The notes under the pieces are model-generated. The model was not told where the DNA came from, searched no databases, and saw only the letters and a list, made by a program, of their open reading frames with translations. Positions 42,606-53,257 of a DNA stretch of 64,000 nucleotides are shown piece by piece (the stretch's first letter is position 1; each line of letters begins with the position of its first letter). The stretch comes from Photobacterium sp. JCM 19050 (GTDB taxonomy: Bacteria > Pseudomonadota > Gammaproteobacteria > Enterobacterales > Vibrionaceae): NCBI GenBank assembly GCA_001310455.1, contig BAXG01000008.1, forward strand, positions 88,990 through 152,989, written 5' to 3'. The translations under genes and the position numbers were made by a program.

Positions 42606-44729
42606 GTGAATCCTATCGTAAAAACGTTCCCTTACGGTAATCACACTGTCACTATTGAAACTGGCGTAATGGCTCGCCAGGCGACAGGTGCCGTAATGGT
42701 AAGCATGGACGATACTTCTGTATTCGTTTCTGTCGTTGGTAAAAAAGAAGCAGTTGAAGGTCAGGACTTCTTCCCTCTGACTGTAAACTACCAAGAGCGT
42801 ACTTACGCTGCAGGTAAGATCCCTGGTGGTTTCTTCAAGCGTGAAGGTCGTCCTTCAGAAGGCGAAACCCTGACCGCACGTCTGATCGACCGTCCAATCC
42901 GCCCGCTTTTCCCGAATGGCTTCACTAACGAAGTACAGGTAATCGCGACTGTGGTTTCAGTAAACCCAGACGTTAGTCCTGACATCGTTGCCATGATCGG
43001 TACCTCTGCGGCGCTTGCTATCTCTGGTATCCCATTCAATGGCCCAATCGGTGCAGCTCGCGTTGGTTACATCAACGACGAACTGGTACTGAACCCAAGC
43101 ATCAAAGAGCTGGCTGAAAGTCGCCTGGATCTGGTTGTTGCCGGTACTGAGAACGCAGTACTGATGGTTGAATCAGAAGCTGAGCGCCTGAGCGAAGAAC
43201 AAATGCTGCAAGCTGTGATCTTCGGTCACGATCAACAGCAAGTTGTTATCAATGCTATCAACGAATTCGCCGCTGAAGTGAACACCCCTAAGTGGCAGTG
43301 GGAAGCCAAGGCAGAGAACACTGAGCTGAAAGCCCGTGTTGCTGAGCTGGCTGAAGCCCGTTTTGTTGAAGCTTACCAGATCACTGAAAAGATGAAGCGC
43401 TACGAGCAGGTTGGCGTAATCAAGTCTGAAGTGGTTGATACCCTGATCGGTGAAAACGAAGAGCTGAACGAGCGCGAAATCCTCGACGTTCTGAGCAAGC
43501 TTGAGAAAAATGTTGTACGTAGCCGCATCCTTGATGGTCAGCCACGTATCGACGGCCGTGAAAAAGACATGGTTCGTGCTCTGGACGTTCGTACCGGCGT
43601 TCTGCCACGTACTCACGGCAGCGCACTGTTCACCCGTGGTGAAACTCAGGCAATGGTTGTTGCTACTCTGGGTACCCAGCGTGATGCACAGATCATCGAC
43701 GAGCTGACAGGTGAGCGCAGCGACAACTTCCTGTTCCACTACAACTTCCCTCCATACTGTGTAGGTGAGACTGGCTTTATCGGTTCTCCTAAGCGCCGTG
43801 AAATCGGCCACGGCCGCCTGGCCAAGCGCGGTATCGCAGCGGTAATGCCATCACAGGAAGAATTCCCATACACCGTTCGTGTGGTTTCTGAAATCACCGA
43901 ATCTAACGGTTCTTCTTCTATGGCTTCTGTATGTGGTTCTTCACTGGCTCTGATGGATGCCGGTGTGCCAATCAAGAAGTCTGTAGCTGGTATCGCGATG
44001 GGTCTGGTTAAAGAAGACGAGCGTTTTGTGGTTCTGTCTGACATCCTGGGTGACGAAGACCACCTGGGTGACATGGACTTCAAAGTAGCTGGTACTGACG
44101 ACGGTGTAACTGCCCTGCAGATGGACATCAAGATCGAAGGTATCACCCGCGAAATCATGCAAATCGCCCTGAACCAGGCAAAAGGTGCACGTCTGCACAT
44201 TCTGTCTGTTATGGATCAGGCTATCCCTGCTGCACGCGATGACATCTCTGAGTACGCGCCACGTATTCACACTATCAAGATCAGCCCAGACAAGATCAAA
44301 GACGTGATCGGTAAGGGTGGTTCTGTGATTCGTGCGCTGACTGAAGAGACTGGCACTACCATCGAAATCGAAGACGACGGTACTGTTAAGATCGCTGCAA
44401 CCGAAGGTACTGCCGCAAAAGCCGCCATCGCTCGCATCGAAGCGCTGACTGCTGAAGTTGAAGTTGGCCGCATCTACACCGGCAAAGTAACCCGTATCGT
44501 TGATTTCGGTGCGTTTGTTTCTGTACTGGGTGCGAAAGAAGGTCTGGTTCACATTTCTCAAATCGCCAACGAGCGTGTTGAGAAGGTGAGCGACTACCTG
44601 ACTATGGGCCAGGAAGTTCAGATCAAGGTTCTGGAAATCGACCGTCAAGGCCGTATCCGCCTGAGCATGAAAGAAGCTGTTGCTCAAGAAGCACCAGCGG
44701 CAGAAGCGCCACAGCAGCCAGAAGCTTAA
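42606..44729 (+). CDS. pnp: Pnp, polynucleotide phosphorylase (GUG start)
   Basis: A trimeric 3'-5' phosphorolytic exoribonuclease of the degradosome. Two RNase PH domains (residues about 10-220 and 310-540, with DRPIRPLFP and the catalytic-core [20 protein letters not shown]), then KH ([20 protein letters not shown]) and S1 ([31 protein letters not shown]) domains. The start is GTG 42606 seven bases after AAGGA, giving [10 protein letters not shown] as in the family. 707 residues; E. coli has 711. Its leader carries the hairpin at 42466-42530. Confidence 0.96.
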   Translation: MNPIVKTFPYGNHTVTIETGVMARQATGAVMVSMDDTSVFVSVVGKKEAVEGQDFFPLTVNYQERTYAAGKIPGGFFKREGRPSEGETLTARLIDRPIRPLFPNGFTNEVQVIATVVSVNPDVSPDIVAMIGTSAALAISGIPFNGPIGAARVGYINDELVLNPSIKELAESRLDLVVAGTENAVLMVESEAERLSEEQMLQAVIFGHDQQQVVINAINEFAAEVNTPKWQWEAKAENTELKARVAELAEARFVEAYQITEKMKRYEQVGVIKSEVVDTLIGENEELNEREILDVLSKLEKNVVRSRILDGQPRIDGREKDMVRALDVRTGVLPRTHGSALFTRGETQAMVVATLGTQRDAQIIDELTGERSDNFLFHYNFPPYCVGETGFIGSPKRREIGHGRLAKRGIAAVMPSQEEFPYTVRVVSEITESNGSSSMASVCGSSLALMDAGVPIKKSVAGIAMGLVKEDERFVVLSDILGDEDHLGDMDFKVAGTDDGVTALQMDIKIEGITREIMQIALNQAKGARLHILSVMDQAIPAARDDISEYAPRIHTIKISPDKIKDVIGKGGSVIRALTEETGTTIEIEDDGTVKIAATEGTAAKAAIARIEALTAEVEVGRIYTGKVTRIVDFGAFVSVLGAKEGLVHISQIANERVEKVSDYLTMGQEVQIKVLEIDRQGRIRLSMKEAVAQEAPAAEAPQQPEA

Positions 44730-44765
44730 TATTGGCTGAATGCATTCCACAGGGATGCATGATAT

Positions 44766-44792
44766 AAAAGGGGCAGATGATGCCCCTTTTTT
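44766..44792 (+). terminator. Intrinsic terminator after pnp
   Basis: AAAAGGGGCA-GATGA-TGCCCCTTTTTT. It ends directly before the nlpI ribosome binding site. Confidence 0.85.
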
Positions 44793-44807
44793 ATGGAGAT
44801 ATGGGCT

Positions 44808-45701
44808 TTGACGGTGAAGAAATACCTGGCTCCTCTTTTACTGCTGCTGTTATCCGGCTGCGCGTCAACCGGTGATACCCAGTGGCGGTTTCCTCCTATG
44901 GCGATACCGTTGCAGCCCACCTTGCAGCAGGAAATCCAGCTGGCCCGCGTCGAGCAACTGCTGACAAGGGATGATCTTGACGACAAAACCCGGGCCCAGC
45001 TTTACTACGAGCGTGGCCTTATCCATGACAGCCTTGGACTTCGTGACCTCGCGCGCCTCGATTTCAACCAGTCACTTTCCCTGAAGCCGGATCAGCCGGA
45101 TGTGTTCAACATCCTCGGGGTTTACTTTACCCAGAGCGGGCAGTTTGATGCCGCTTATGAAGCCTTTGATTCGACACTTGAACTGGACGGTACCCATACC
45201 TTTGCTGAGCGCAACCGTGGCATTGCCCTGTATTATGGTGGCCGCTTCCCGCTTGCGTATGATGACCTGATTAAGCACTACCAGGAAGATATCAATGACC
45301 CGTACCGGGCTATTTGGCTTTATCTGGTGGAACTGGAGCTGAAAGATCCCATTACAGCCAAACATAACCTCTCCACTCGCCTTGCTGCGTCAAACAAGCA
45401 AGACTGGGGATGGCAGATTGCGCGCCTGTATGCCGGAGCAATCACTGAGCGGGATTTCTTTTACCAGATTGCCGCCACCAGCAAGGATAACGCCGAACTG
45501 GCACAGCGCCTGACAGAAGGTTATTTCTATATCGGTAAGCAGTACCAATTTCAGGGTGATGTAGACACAGCCATTGCGCTTTACAAACTGGCGATGGCCG
45601 GAAACGTTTATGAGTTTGTGGAGCACCGCTATGCATGGCTTGAGCTGAGCCGGATTGCCTACAACAGCCAGCAACGCGCCTTGCCGGTTAACGGAAGTTA
45701 A
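44808..45701 (+). CDS. nlpI: NlpI, TPR outer-membrane lipoprotein (UUG start likely)
   Basis: NlpI is an outer-membrane lipoprotein adaptor that brings peptidoglycan endopeptidases to their protease and synthases. A short signal peptide with lipobox LLSGC is followed by tetratricopeptide repeats (LYYERGLIHDSLGLRDLARLDFNQSLSLKPDQPDVFNILGVYF and FDAAYEAFDSTLELD). TTG 44808 (MTVKKYLAPLLLL) with GGAG nine bases upstream is preferred; GTG 44814 or ATG 44793 are alternatives. About 297 residues. Downstream of pnp, as in E. coli. Confidence 0.92.
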   Translation: MTVKKYLAPLLLLLLSGCASTGDTQWRFPPMAIPLQPTLQQEIQLARVEQLLTRDDLDDKTRAQLYYERGLIHDSLGLRDLARLDFNQSLSLKPDQPDVFNILGVYFTQSGQFDAAYEAFDSTLELDGTHTFAERNRGIALYYGGRFPLAYDDLIKHYQEDINDPYRAIWLYLVELELKDPITAKHNLSTRLAASNKQDWGWQIARLYAGAITERDFFYQIAATSKDNAELAQRLTEGYFYIGKQYQFQGDVDTAIALYKLAMAGNVYEFVEHRYAWLELSRIAYNSQQRALPVNGS

Positions 45702-45717
45702 TACATAGCACTGCTAT

Positions 45718-45747
45718 AAAGAAGCCGGGTTTTTAGCCCGGCTTTTT
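45718..45747. terminator. Terminator between nlpI and ubiV
   Basis: AAGCCGGG-TTTTTAG-CCCGGCTT followed by TTT. It lies between convergent genes. Confidence 0.8.
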
Positions 45748-45773
45748 GCTGTTTGCGATAACGTGCTTTGGTA

Positions 45774-46639
45774 TCAGGACTGTACGCACATACCGGCGAC
45801 CTGGTGCCAGTAGCCGTTACACTGACGGTCTAGTTTCACCGGTGAGCCGTCATGGTGACGGAACTGACGGACAGTTTCCAGTGTTTCGAGGCCGAGTGGC
45901 TGATGCGGACAACATCCACCAAATCTTCCATACCCTTGAGGTCATTGATGAGGTTATAGCAGTAACCGGACTGGGTCTGGATACCGTTGAGGGTGAACAC
46001 TTCCTGGCCTTCCTGGCTGGCAATCCGGATACCCTGAGGGTAGTTGATACAGCAGGTCTTGCATTCGTCCTTCGGCTTGTCTTCCGCACGGGCAGTGAAG
46101 CAGCGGGCCGAGTAGGCCAGAGGCAGGTAACCGTAGCTGAACACTTCAACTTCAAACTTGTTGCGAATGCCGATTTCATCTGCCTGAGCCATGGTATTGG
46201 CCAGCCAGTCGCGAGAGAGCTCTACCGGCATACACCAGCGGGTCATGCCTTGTTCGAGCAGGATACGCAGACTGTGTGCGTTGTAAATGTTAAGGGCAGG
46301 ACCGGCGACAAACGGGATCTTTTTCTCGTGGGCAAGGTGTGCGGCAGAGACATCATTGGCTTCGATGATAAAATCACCGTTATCAACATATTGCTGCATC
46401 ACCTTCACTTCGCTCGGCGCTTCCAGCAGCGCCATGGTGGAGAGCACAACCTGCTTACCCGCAGCTGCCAGCTCCTGAGCCAGGCTCTGCCAGTCACCCG
46501 GCTTCAGTTCCCGGCGCTTGGAACACACGGTTTCACCCAGGTAGATAATGTCTGCATCACACTCTTTGGCTGCATGGTAGAACGCTTCCACGTCTGTTTT
46601 TGGCCAAAAATAAAGCAGTGGACCCAACGCATATTTCAT
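45774..46639 (-). CDS. ubiV: UbiV, U32-family iron-sulfur protein for oxygen-independent ubiquinone synthesis (one frameshift)
   Basis: UbiV works with UbiU as a hydroxylase complex in anaerobic ubiquinone biosynthesis and carries a [4Fe-4S] cluster. The candidate cluster cysteines are in GETVCSKRRELK, SARCFTARAED and DECKTCCINYP, matching E. coli UbiV. ATG 46639 (MKYALGPLLYFWPK) matches the family start. The frame breaks at the GG at 45898-45899; restoring one base gives VVRISPLGLETLETVRQF and the conserved end CNGYWHQVAG, for 288 residues. It starts 10 bp after ubiU. Confidence 0.93.
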
Positions 46640-46649
46640 CTCTGCTCTC

Positions 46650-47644
46650 CTATTGCCATTTGCGGTGGTAAGCGCCAAGTGTGGTTTGGCGGCCTTCAGA
46701 TACATTGCCCAAAGTGGCATCCCAGGCGGCTTCTACCTGATAACCTTCCGGGTTTGCTTTGTAGCGGTCAATGGCAGCACGCCAGGTTTTGGTCACCTGC
46801 TCGACATATGCCGGGCTGCGCTGGCGGCCTTCGATTTTCACAGAAGCAATGTTGGCGCCAAAGAGCTCAGGCAGGATGGAAAGGGTATTCAGGCTGGTTG
46901 GCTCTTCCAGTGCGTGGTACGGATCGCCGTCTGAAACAAAGCGGCCTTTGCACAAAGTTGGGTACCCGGCATTTTCACCTTTGCCGTAGCGGTCAATTAG
47001 TACGTCATTCAGACGGGATTCCAGCCCTTCATCGGTTTCCTGCCAGCGTACATATTTCGCCGGGGAACAGGCACCGACTGTATTTGGTGATTCACCGGTC
47101 ATATAGGAAGAGAGATAGCAGCGGCCTTCAGACATGATGCACAGGCTGCCAAAGGCAAACACTTCCAGCTCGACATCCACCTGTTTGGCGAGGGACTTTA
47201 CCTGGTGGATGGACAGAACGCGGGGCAGAACCACACGTTTTACACCGAAATTCTGGTGATAGAAATCAACGGCAGCTTTGTTTGTTGCTGATGCCTGAAC
47301 TGACAGATGCAGCTCCAGATCCGGGTGGCGGCGCGCTGCATAATCAAGCACGGCCATGTCAGCCACGATCAGGCATCAACGCCGAGATCAGCCGCTTCGT
47401 CCACAGCACGGGTCCAGCGGTCAAAACCGTCAGGGTGGGCAAAGGTATTGATGGCGACATGCAGCTTTCGGTTGTGCTGGCGCACATAGTCGACCGCTTT
47501 TTCCAGCTTCTTGCCGTTAAAGTTGAGGCCGGCAAAGTGCCGGGCGTTGGTATCGTCTTTGAATCCGATGTAAACGGCATCAGCGCCGTTATCAATCGCA
47601 GTTTTCAGCGCAGGAAGGTTCCCCGCCGGGCACAGTAGTTCCAT
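46650..47644 (-). CDS. ubiU: UbiU, U32-family iron-sulfur protein for oxygen-independent ubiquinone synthesis (one frameshift)
   Basis: The partner of UbiV. MELLCPAGNLPALKTAIDNGADAVYIGFKDDTNARHFAGLNF at the start, the U32 signature EVFAFGSLCIMSEGRCYLSSYMTGESPNTVGACSPAKYVRW with several candidate cluster cysteines, and YPTLCKGRF are nearly the E. coli sequence. The frame breaks at the GG at 47372-47373; restoring one base gives LGVDALIVADMAVLDYAARR. The repaired length of 331 residues equals E. coli UbiU. In an operon with ubiV; their third partner, ubiT, is at 50.1 kb. Confidence 0.94.
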
Positions 47645-47685
47645 GTCGTCACTGCCTGGTCAGTTACATTAGCCGGTTATTGTAA

Positions 47686-47709
47686 AAAAGCGGCCGAGAC
47701 GGCCGCTTT
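47686..47709 (-). terminator. Intrinsic terminator after the PAS-GGDEF-EAL gene
   Basis: Minus-strand AAGCGGCCGTCTCGGCCGCTT followed by T6. It separates this gene from ubiU. Confidence 0.8.
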
Positions 47710-47713
47710 GATA

Positions 47714-49806
47714 TCAGGCAGGTTTTTGCGATATAGGGGCAGGAACGGAGCGCCGTTTCTGGTGTTGTTTGAGCAAAAGCCCCTCGAATTCTTTGCGGGG
47801 TTGAGGGCGGTGGAAGTGGAAACCCTGAATGCCGTCGCAGTTGAGGTTGGACAGTACCATTGCCTGTTCTTTGGTTTCCACACCCTCGGCAATGACAGAC
47901 ATATTCAGGGCCCGGCCAAGATTAATGATGCTTTCCACCAGGGTGACCTGCTTGGGGGTTTTGTCCATGTCATTGATAAACTGGCGGTCTATCTTGAGTT
48001 CATCTAGTGGGAAACGGGCCAGGTAGGAAAGGGATGAGTAGCCGGTCCCAAAGTCATCAATTGACAGGGCAAAGCCCATTTTCTTGATGGCTTTTAGCAT
48101 CTGGATGGCATGGTCGCCATCACTCATTACCGCACTTTCCGTCAGCTCGAAGGTAATGGCGCGCGGGTCGACACTGGTGACTTTTTGCAACTGCTGAATG
48201 TGTTCTATCAGGTTAGGGTTGCGGAACTGCTGCGGTGAAAGGTTGATGGCCACGCGACCCGGCAGCAGTTTTTGTACCTGCCAGCGACGTACGCACTGGA
48301 AAACATCGCGCATGATAACCCGGCCAAGTTGCTCAATCAGCCCTGAACGCTCAGCAACCGGGATAAACTCTCCCGGGTTGATGTAGCCTTCAATCGGGTG
48401 TTTCCAACGCACCAGTGCCTCAGCTCCGTTAATGGTAAAGTCACGGGCGCTGACTTTGGGCTGAAACCAGACTTCAAGGCCGTTGTTCTGCAATGCTTTC
48501 TGGAGCTCGATTTCCAGCCACAGACGTTTGCGCGCCTCTTTGGTCATCTGGTTATGGAAACAGGCGATACGGTTGCGGCCCTGTTCCTTGGCTTCATACA
48601 TGGCGGTGTCAACGTTTTGCAATAGGGAGCGGGCGTTGTCGCCATCCCCCGGGTATTGCACCATGCCGATAGAGCACACCAGGTACTTACTGAAATGAAG
48701 CAGGTCAAAAGGCTGCTTTATTAGCGCCTTAACCTGCTCAGCCATGCGAAGGCCTTCCTCCTGATGGGCAATCTCCGGCAGCAGGATGGCAAACTCATCA
48801 CCACCAAGGTGCCCCAGGATGGCAGACTCCGGCAACATACGACGCAGTGGGAAGCAATTTCCTGCAGCACTTTGTCACCGATATGGTGGCCAAGGGAATC
48901 GTTGATATTTTTGAAGTTGTCGACATCCAGGTGGAGCATGACAAGCGGCGTACCTGCTTCAACATACTCTTCAAGGCGTCGGGTGAAGCCGTGTCGGTTG
49001 TAAAGCCCGGTCAGGGGATCAAAGTGGGCCAGCTTCTGGTAAGCGTTGTCGTGTTTTTCCCCTTCGGTAACAACCTGTTTTTCGCGGATAACTACCAGAT
49101 ATACCTGGCTGCTGAGAAGGTGGATGGCTGACTGTGTAACAACAAGATTGCGCTCTACCGTGCTGCGAGGGCCGGTTTTGCACTCCAGCCAGTGACCATC
49201 GGGGAGTGCATCCAGCTGTTTACCAACGTCACTTTTGCCCTTCATGCTGACAACAAGCTCACCGAGCTCATTGCTGAGAATTTCATTAATGGCATCAAAG
49301 CCAAGCAGGGTTACGGCCCTGTCATTGGCTGTGAGAATCTGGCCGTTGTCTGTGACGCAGAAACCTTCGTCCATCAGTTCGGTCAGCTTATCGAACTTTT
49401 CCTGAACTTCTTCCATGGCATGGAGCAATACCTGCCGCTCGGAAGTGTCGGCTGCATGGAATATGACACCGTCAACAGTGTCACTGGCCGGGTCCAGTTT
49501 TAAGGGGCAGGCGCTGAAATGGAAACTGGATTCGTGGAACCCGTCGGTAAGCTGAATCTCAGCTTCGACTTCGTTGCCACTTAAAGCCTGGATGTAATGG
49601 GGGCGCAGTTTGTCATAGAAAGCTTGCCCGAACACATCGGCATCGTTTTTCCCTTTAAGCTCTTCGTGAGTCAGACCGGATATTTCACTGTAGCGGTTGT
49701 TGGCAGCCAAATAGCGATGGTTTGCATCCAACACAGCAAACAGGAAAGGGCTGCTGTTCGTTAACAGGGGAAAAAGAGTCAGCAATTGCTCCAACTGCAT
49801 CAACAC
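47714..49806 (-). CDS. rocS: PAS-GGDEF-EAL cyclic-di-GMP protein, RocS-like (one frameshift)
   Basis: A cytoplasmic c-di-GMP metabolic enzyme. Two PAS-like domains lie in the first 260 residues (SSPFLFAVLDANHRYLAANNRY; GFCVTDNGQILTANDRAV). They are followed by a GGDEF domain with intact GGDEF and substrate-binding residues (LHLDVDNFKNINDSLGH) and an EAL domain with intact EALVRWKHP and IDDFGTGYSSL. Both catalytic sites therefore look functional. The frame breaks at G 48847; restoring one base gives EIASHLRRMLPESAILGHLGGDEF and 697 residues. In V. cholerae, as I recall, rocS lies at the same place between the U32 genes and the SCP2 gene; that is the basis of the symbol. Confidence 0.8.
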
Positions 49807-50142
49807 ACCAATTCTTCGTCATCAATGAATGCCCATGCACAACGTCACGCCATGAGAAAGGTACGATCTGCTGAGGTGCAATGAGTTTTCAGAGCTTACT
49901 GCCCGTTCAACAGTAAGTTGGTTTAGCGTTCAGGTCATTAATGACCCACTCCCACAGCATTCTGCACGGCGAGGTGTCAGGGTATTAAAATTCAGTTAAA
50001 AACAGAGAAACTATATAACGCCTAAAGTAAGGGAAAAAGAATTAACGTGATTCTAGGCTGTTTTTTGATGCAACCCTGCACTTTTGGGGATTGGAGTGGC
50101 ATAAAATAGCCGAATATGCATAACCATACTGGTACATAAATC
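49807..50142. promoter_or_regulatory. Intergenic region between divergent rocS and ubiT
   Basis: 336 bases with the promoters of both genes. A perfect 14-bp palindrome, GGTCATTAATGACC, lies at 49933-49946, about 130 bp before the rocS start. GGCATAAAATAG near 50098-50109 contains a -10-like TAAAAT ahead of ubiT. No canonical FNR site (TTGAT-N4-ATCAA) was found, although ubiT is expected to matter without oxygen. Confidence 0.4.
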
Positions 50143-50667
50143 ATGTTTCACACCTTGAGAAGCACCCTGGTTCGGCAAGCACCGGGTATCCTGAAAGTTC
50201 CTGCACAGCTGGTTCCCTTTTCTGTTCGCCAGAAAGTGATGCTTGAGACCTTAAAGCGTGTTTACCATGAAGCACTTGATGATGGTGATTTTGAATTTTT
50301 AGAAGGCCGCTGGCTTGAAGTGAACGTTCGTGACCTCGGCATCAAAAGCTATATCAGCTACGAAAATGAAAAGCTGGTGGTGGCGGAGCGTATTGCGGAG
50401 CCGGATGTTGTTTTCAGCGCAGGTCTCAATGATCTGATCCTTATTGCTGCCCGCAAGGAAGACCCTGATACACTGTTCTTCCAGCGTCGTCTTTCTATTG
50501 AAGGTGACACTGAACTTGGGCTGGAAGTCAAAAACCTGATGGACGGCATCGAGTTGGATACACTTCCTTCTTTCCTGCGCCAGGCGCTGATGCAGCTGGC
50601 TGACTTTATTGTAAAAGGCTTGGCTGACAAACATGACACTGAATTCCGACACGCTCATCAGATCTGA
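50143..50667 (+). CDS. ubiT: UbiT, SCP2-domain accessory factor of oxygen-independent ubiquinone synthesis
   Basis: A 174-residue SCP2-type lipid-binding protein that works with UbiUV, probably presenting ubiquinone intermediates. The SCP2 fold is seen in FEFLEGRWLEVNVRDLGIKSYISYENEKLVV and PDTLFFQRRLSIEGDTELGLEVKNLMDGIELDTLP. ATG 50143. Divergent from rocS. The last 35 bases overlap the start of yhbS, a pairing also found in E. coli (yhbT-yhbS). Confidence 0.93.
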   Translation: MFHTLRSTLVRQAPGILKVPAQLVPFSVRQKVMLETLKRVYHEALDDGDFEFLEGRWLEVNVRDLGIKSYISYENEKLVVAERIAEPDVVFSAGLNDLILIAARKEDPDTLFFQRRLSIEGDTELGLEVKNLMDGIELDTLPSFLRQALMQLADFIVKGLADKHDTEFRHAHQI

Positions 50668-51153
50668 AATTGGCATGGACATCCCCGGGGTGTCTGCCGT
50701 TGAGAAAGCCGCTTTTGAAACCGATGCAGAAATGCGGTTGGTAGAAATGCTGCGTGAAGATGGTTTACTGACACTGTCGCTGGTGGCTGTAACCGATGAA
50801 GCGAGGTGGTCGGCCATGCCGCTTTCAGCCCGGTTGAGGTTGAAGGCAGTGATGGTAACTGGCAGGGGCTGGCTCCGGTAGCCGTTCATCCGGACTGGCA
50901 GGGAAGAGGTATCGGTATCGCGCTGATTGAAGAAGGTATCTCTACACTGGGTGAGCTTGGCTACCCTGCGGTTGTTGTGCTGGGTGACCCTGAGTATTAC
51001 CGCCGTTTTGGGTTTGAAACTGCTGCTGACTACGGCCTTCTTTGCCACTGGCCAGTGCCGCCTGAAGCCTTCATGGTATTGCCGCTTCAGGAAGGTGTGC
51101 TTGAGGGTGTGAAAGGCGAGGTCTCTTACAGTGAGCCTTTCAGCAAGCTCTGA
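50633..51153 (+). CDS. yhbS: YhbS, GNAT-family N-acetyltransferase (one frameshift)
   Basis: A putative acetyltransferase of unknown substrate. The acetyl-CoA-binding motif is APVAVHPDWQGRGIGIALIEEGI; VVVLGDPEYYRRFGFE is also conserved with E. coli YhbS. The frame breaks at G 50801; restoring one G gives VTDEGEVVGHAAFSPVEVEG and 173 residues. It starts inside the end of ubiT, which suggests translational coupling. Confidence 0.88.
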
Positions 51154-51178
51154 TAGTGCCCATGAGACTGATTAATAA

Positions 51179-51210
51179 AACATGCCCGGCCTCAAGCCGG
51201 GCATGTTTTA
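51179..51210. terminator. Bidirectional terminator between yhbS and lapD
   Basis: AACATGCCCGGC-CTCAA-GCCGGGCATGTT, a 12-bp stem with T-rich flank, between convergent genes. Confidence 0.85.
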
Positions 51211-51244
51211 TTTACTAGGTGGCTTCTTTGCAATGTCTGGTTTG

Positions 51245-53163
51245 TTAGTTCAGATTGATTTGGGGTGAAATCTCCCCCTGGTAGCCCCAAAGTTCTTGTC
51301 CTTCAAACCGCTTCAACTGCCCTGTATGTGCAATGCCGGTTACCACCACGCGGATTCCCAGGCTGTTAGCCATATTTACAACCGGCAGAATCAGCAGGCC
51401 GTTGCCCTCCAGTTCATCCTCGCTGCTGAATGACTGGTCGAGCTTGATGTAATCCGGGTGCAGAGCTTGCAGGTAGTTAAAGGTGCCGGTATGGCGTCCT
51501 ACCTGGTCGATACTCAGAGCAATACCTGCTTCCTTGAGTTGTTGGCAGAACCGGGCTGTTGATTCTGGATGCTTGATAGCACTGGCTTCGCTGATTTCAG
51601 CAATGAAGCGGCCTTCAAGCCCATAGCTTTGAAGGGTGCTGGCAAGCCAGGCCACAAAGCCGGTATCGCGGATTGCATCCTGGGTAATGTTTCGGCTGAA
51701 CGGTAAAGCATCGGTCTGGCGCTGCGACGCCTTAAAGCTTGCCTCGGTTGCTTTGCGGTCAAACTCTGCGCCGAGCTCCAGACGGTGAATATGCGGGAGG
51801 AGGCGCGCTGCCGGAAGAAACTCACCATTGACCTTTAACTGGCAGTAAACCTCGTGGCTTACCGGGTTACCGGTTTTTGCATCCAGCACCGAAGCACCGC
51901 TGAGGGCAATGTCACCGCGCTCTATTGCATCAGTAAGATACTGACGCCACTGCTGGCGGGTGTAGTTATTGGTGGTGCTGTCTGCAATAACGAAACAGCG
52001 GTTGTCTTCTAGCGCCTGCTGTAACGCATTGTCTGCTTTCGCCAGGAAGTCATGGGAGGAGAGCTGGGGCTCTTTCTCTGCAAGGCCAAGGGTAAAGCCT
52101 TTCTCCATCTCTATGCCGGATTGGCTGAGCTCATGGTTTAACTGACGAATGAGATCCTGCAGCACTTTCATGGCTTCATTGTGGTCAAGACCCGGCAATA
52201 TAATGGCGATTTCTTCCCGGTTGAGTCGTGCGGCCAGTGACTCGTGGCAGGGCGACAGCATAGTGTTCAGCGCTTCTTTCAGAAGGCGCCAACTGTCATC
52301 GCGAACCTGGTAACCATAGCGCTGATTGACGATATCCAGCCAGTGGAGGCGTGCCAGAATCAAAACGCCGCCTTGCCCGTCGTCCATCCAACTCGCCATA
52401 CGGCGGTTGAAGTGCTGGCGGTTAGGAAGGCCGGATGCTGCGTCATACAGCATTTTTTCACGCAACTGTTCCACTTCTTCATTAAGCGTGCTGAACATCT
52501 GGCTCAACTGCTCAGCCATCTTGTTGAACGCCGTTGCCAGTTGCCTGAACTCTTTGCCGTGTGGCTGGGGGATCGGCTGAGAGAAATCCTGCCGCGCGAT
52601 GCGTTCGGCACCGGCAGTGAGCGCCGGTACTGGGCTCAGCAGTCTTGAGATGATCAGATGAATAATCAAGCTGAGAATTACCACCATTGCCAGTGTGAAT
52701 GCCAGCATGGGTACGGTCAGCGACCACAATACGGAATAGGCTTTCTGCGCCGAGAAAGTCACTTTAAGCTGTGCCAGGTCGAGCCAGCCGGAGCGCACAG
52801 TGCTGGAAACTGTGACCGGTTGGATAAGGCCTGATTTTCTGAACCAGGCCGGGACATCCGTGGCCGCATATTTTTCTGCCCGCCAGTACTGCTTGGTCCC
52901 GTCAATAAGCCACACCAGTGTTGCTTCACTGATATTGCGGTTTGACATCAGAGCATGGAACAGCGAGGCGCTCTGGTCGTGGTCATTGCTCTCAAGAATA
53001 GGGATCAGTGAAAAGTTGATATTGCTGAGCAGGGTATCGGCATTGGTTTGCAACTGTTGCTGGAGAAACGCCACATGCCGGTTGAACTGAACATAACTGG
53101 TTACGCCACAGAGCAACAGGACGATAGCCATCATCGCCAGGTTTATTTTTTTATCAGAGTCAT
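51245..53163 (-). CDS. lapD: LapD-type c-di-GMP receptor with degenerate GGDEF and EAL domains (one frameshift)
   Basis: An inner-membrane receptor that, when bound to c-di-GMP, sequesters the periplasmic protease LapG and so keeps a large adhesin on the surface. Layout: N-terminal membrane segment, periplasmic domain (residues about 30-150), second membrane segment (LWSLTVPMLAFTLAMVVILSLIIHLII), HAMP, GGDEF replaced by NREEI, and the EAL signature replaced by HEVYCQL, so both catalytic sites are dead as in LapD. The frame breaks in the T7 run at 53146-53152; an eighth T gives the start MTLIKKINLAMMAIVLL at 53163 and 639 residues. Last gene of the adhesin operon; no lapG lies beside it. Confidence 0.87.
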
Positions 53164-53199
53164 TGAGGTTTCCCGGTAGGCCTGAAACAGTGAGCCGGG

Positions 53200-53229
53200 C
53201 TCAAACCGGGCTTGTCTGCCCGGTTTGAG
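53200..53229. repeat. Perfect hairpin between the OmpA-like gene and lapD
   Basis: CTCAAACCGGGC and GCCCGGTTTGAG form a perfect 12-bp stem with a six-base loop. No T run follows on either strand, so it is not a standard terminator; it may stabilise or pause the operon mRNA. Confidence 0.6.
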
Positions 53230-53257
53230 CGCAAGGCGGGTTGCGCCGCCCGGTCTG

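Noticed and set aside
45746..47137. 463-codon open frame on the plus strand opposite ubiV and ubiU
   Set aside because: Shadow of two genes with strong homology to E. coli UbiU and UbiV; no recognisable domain.
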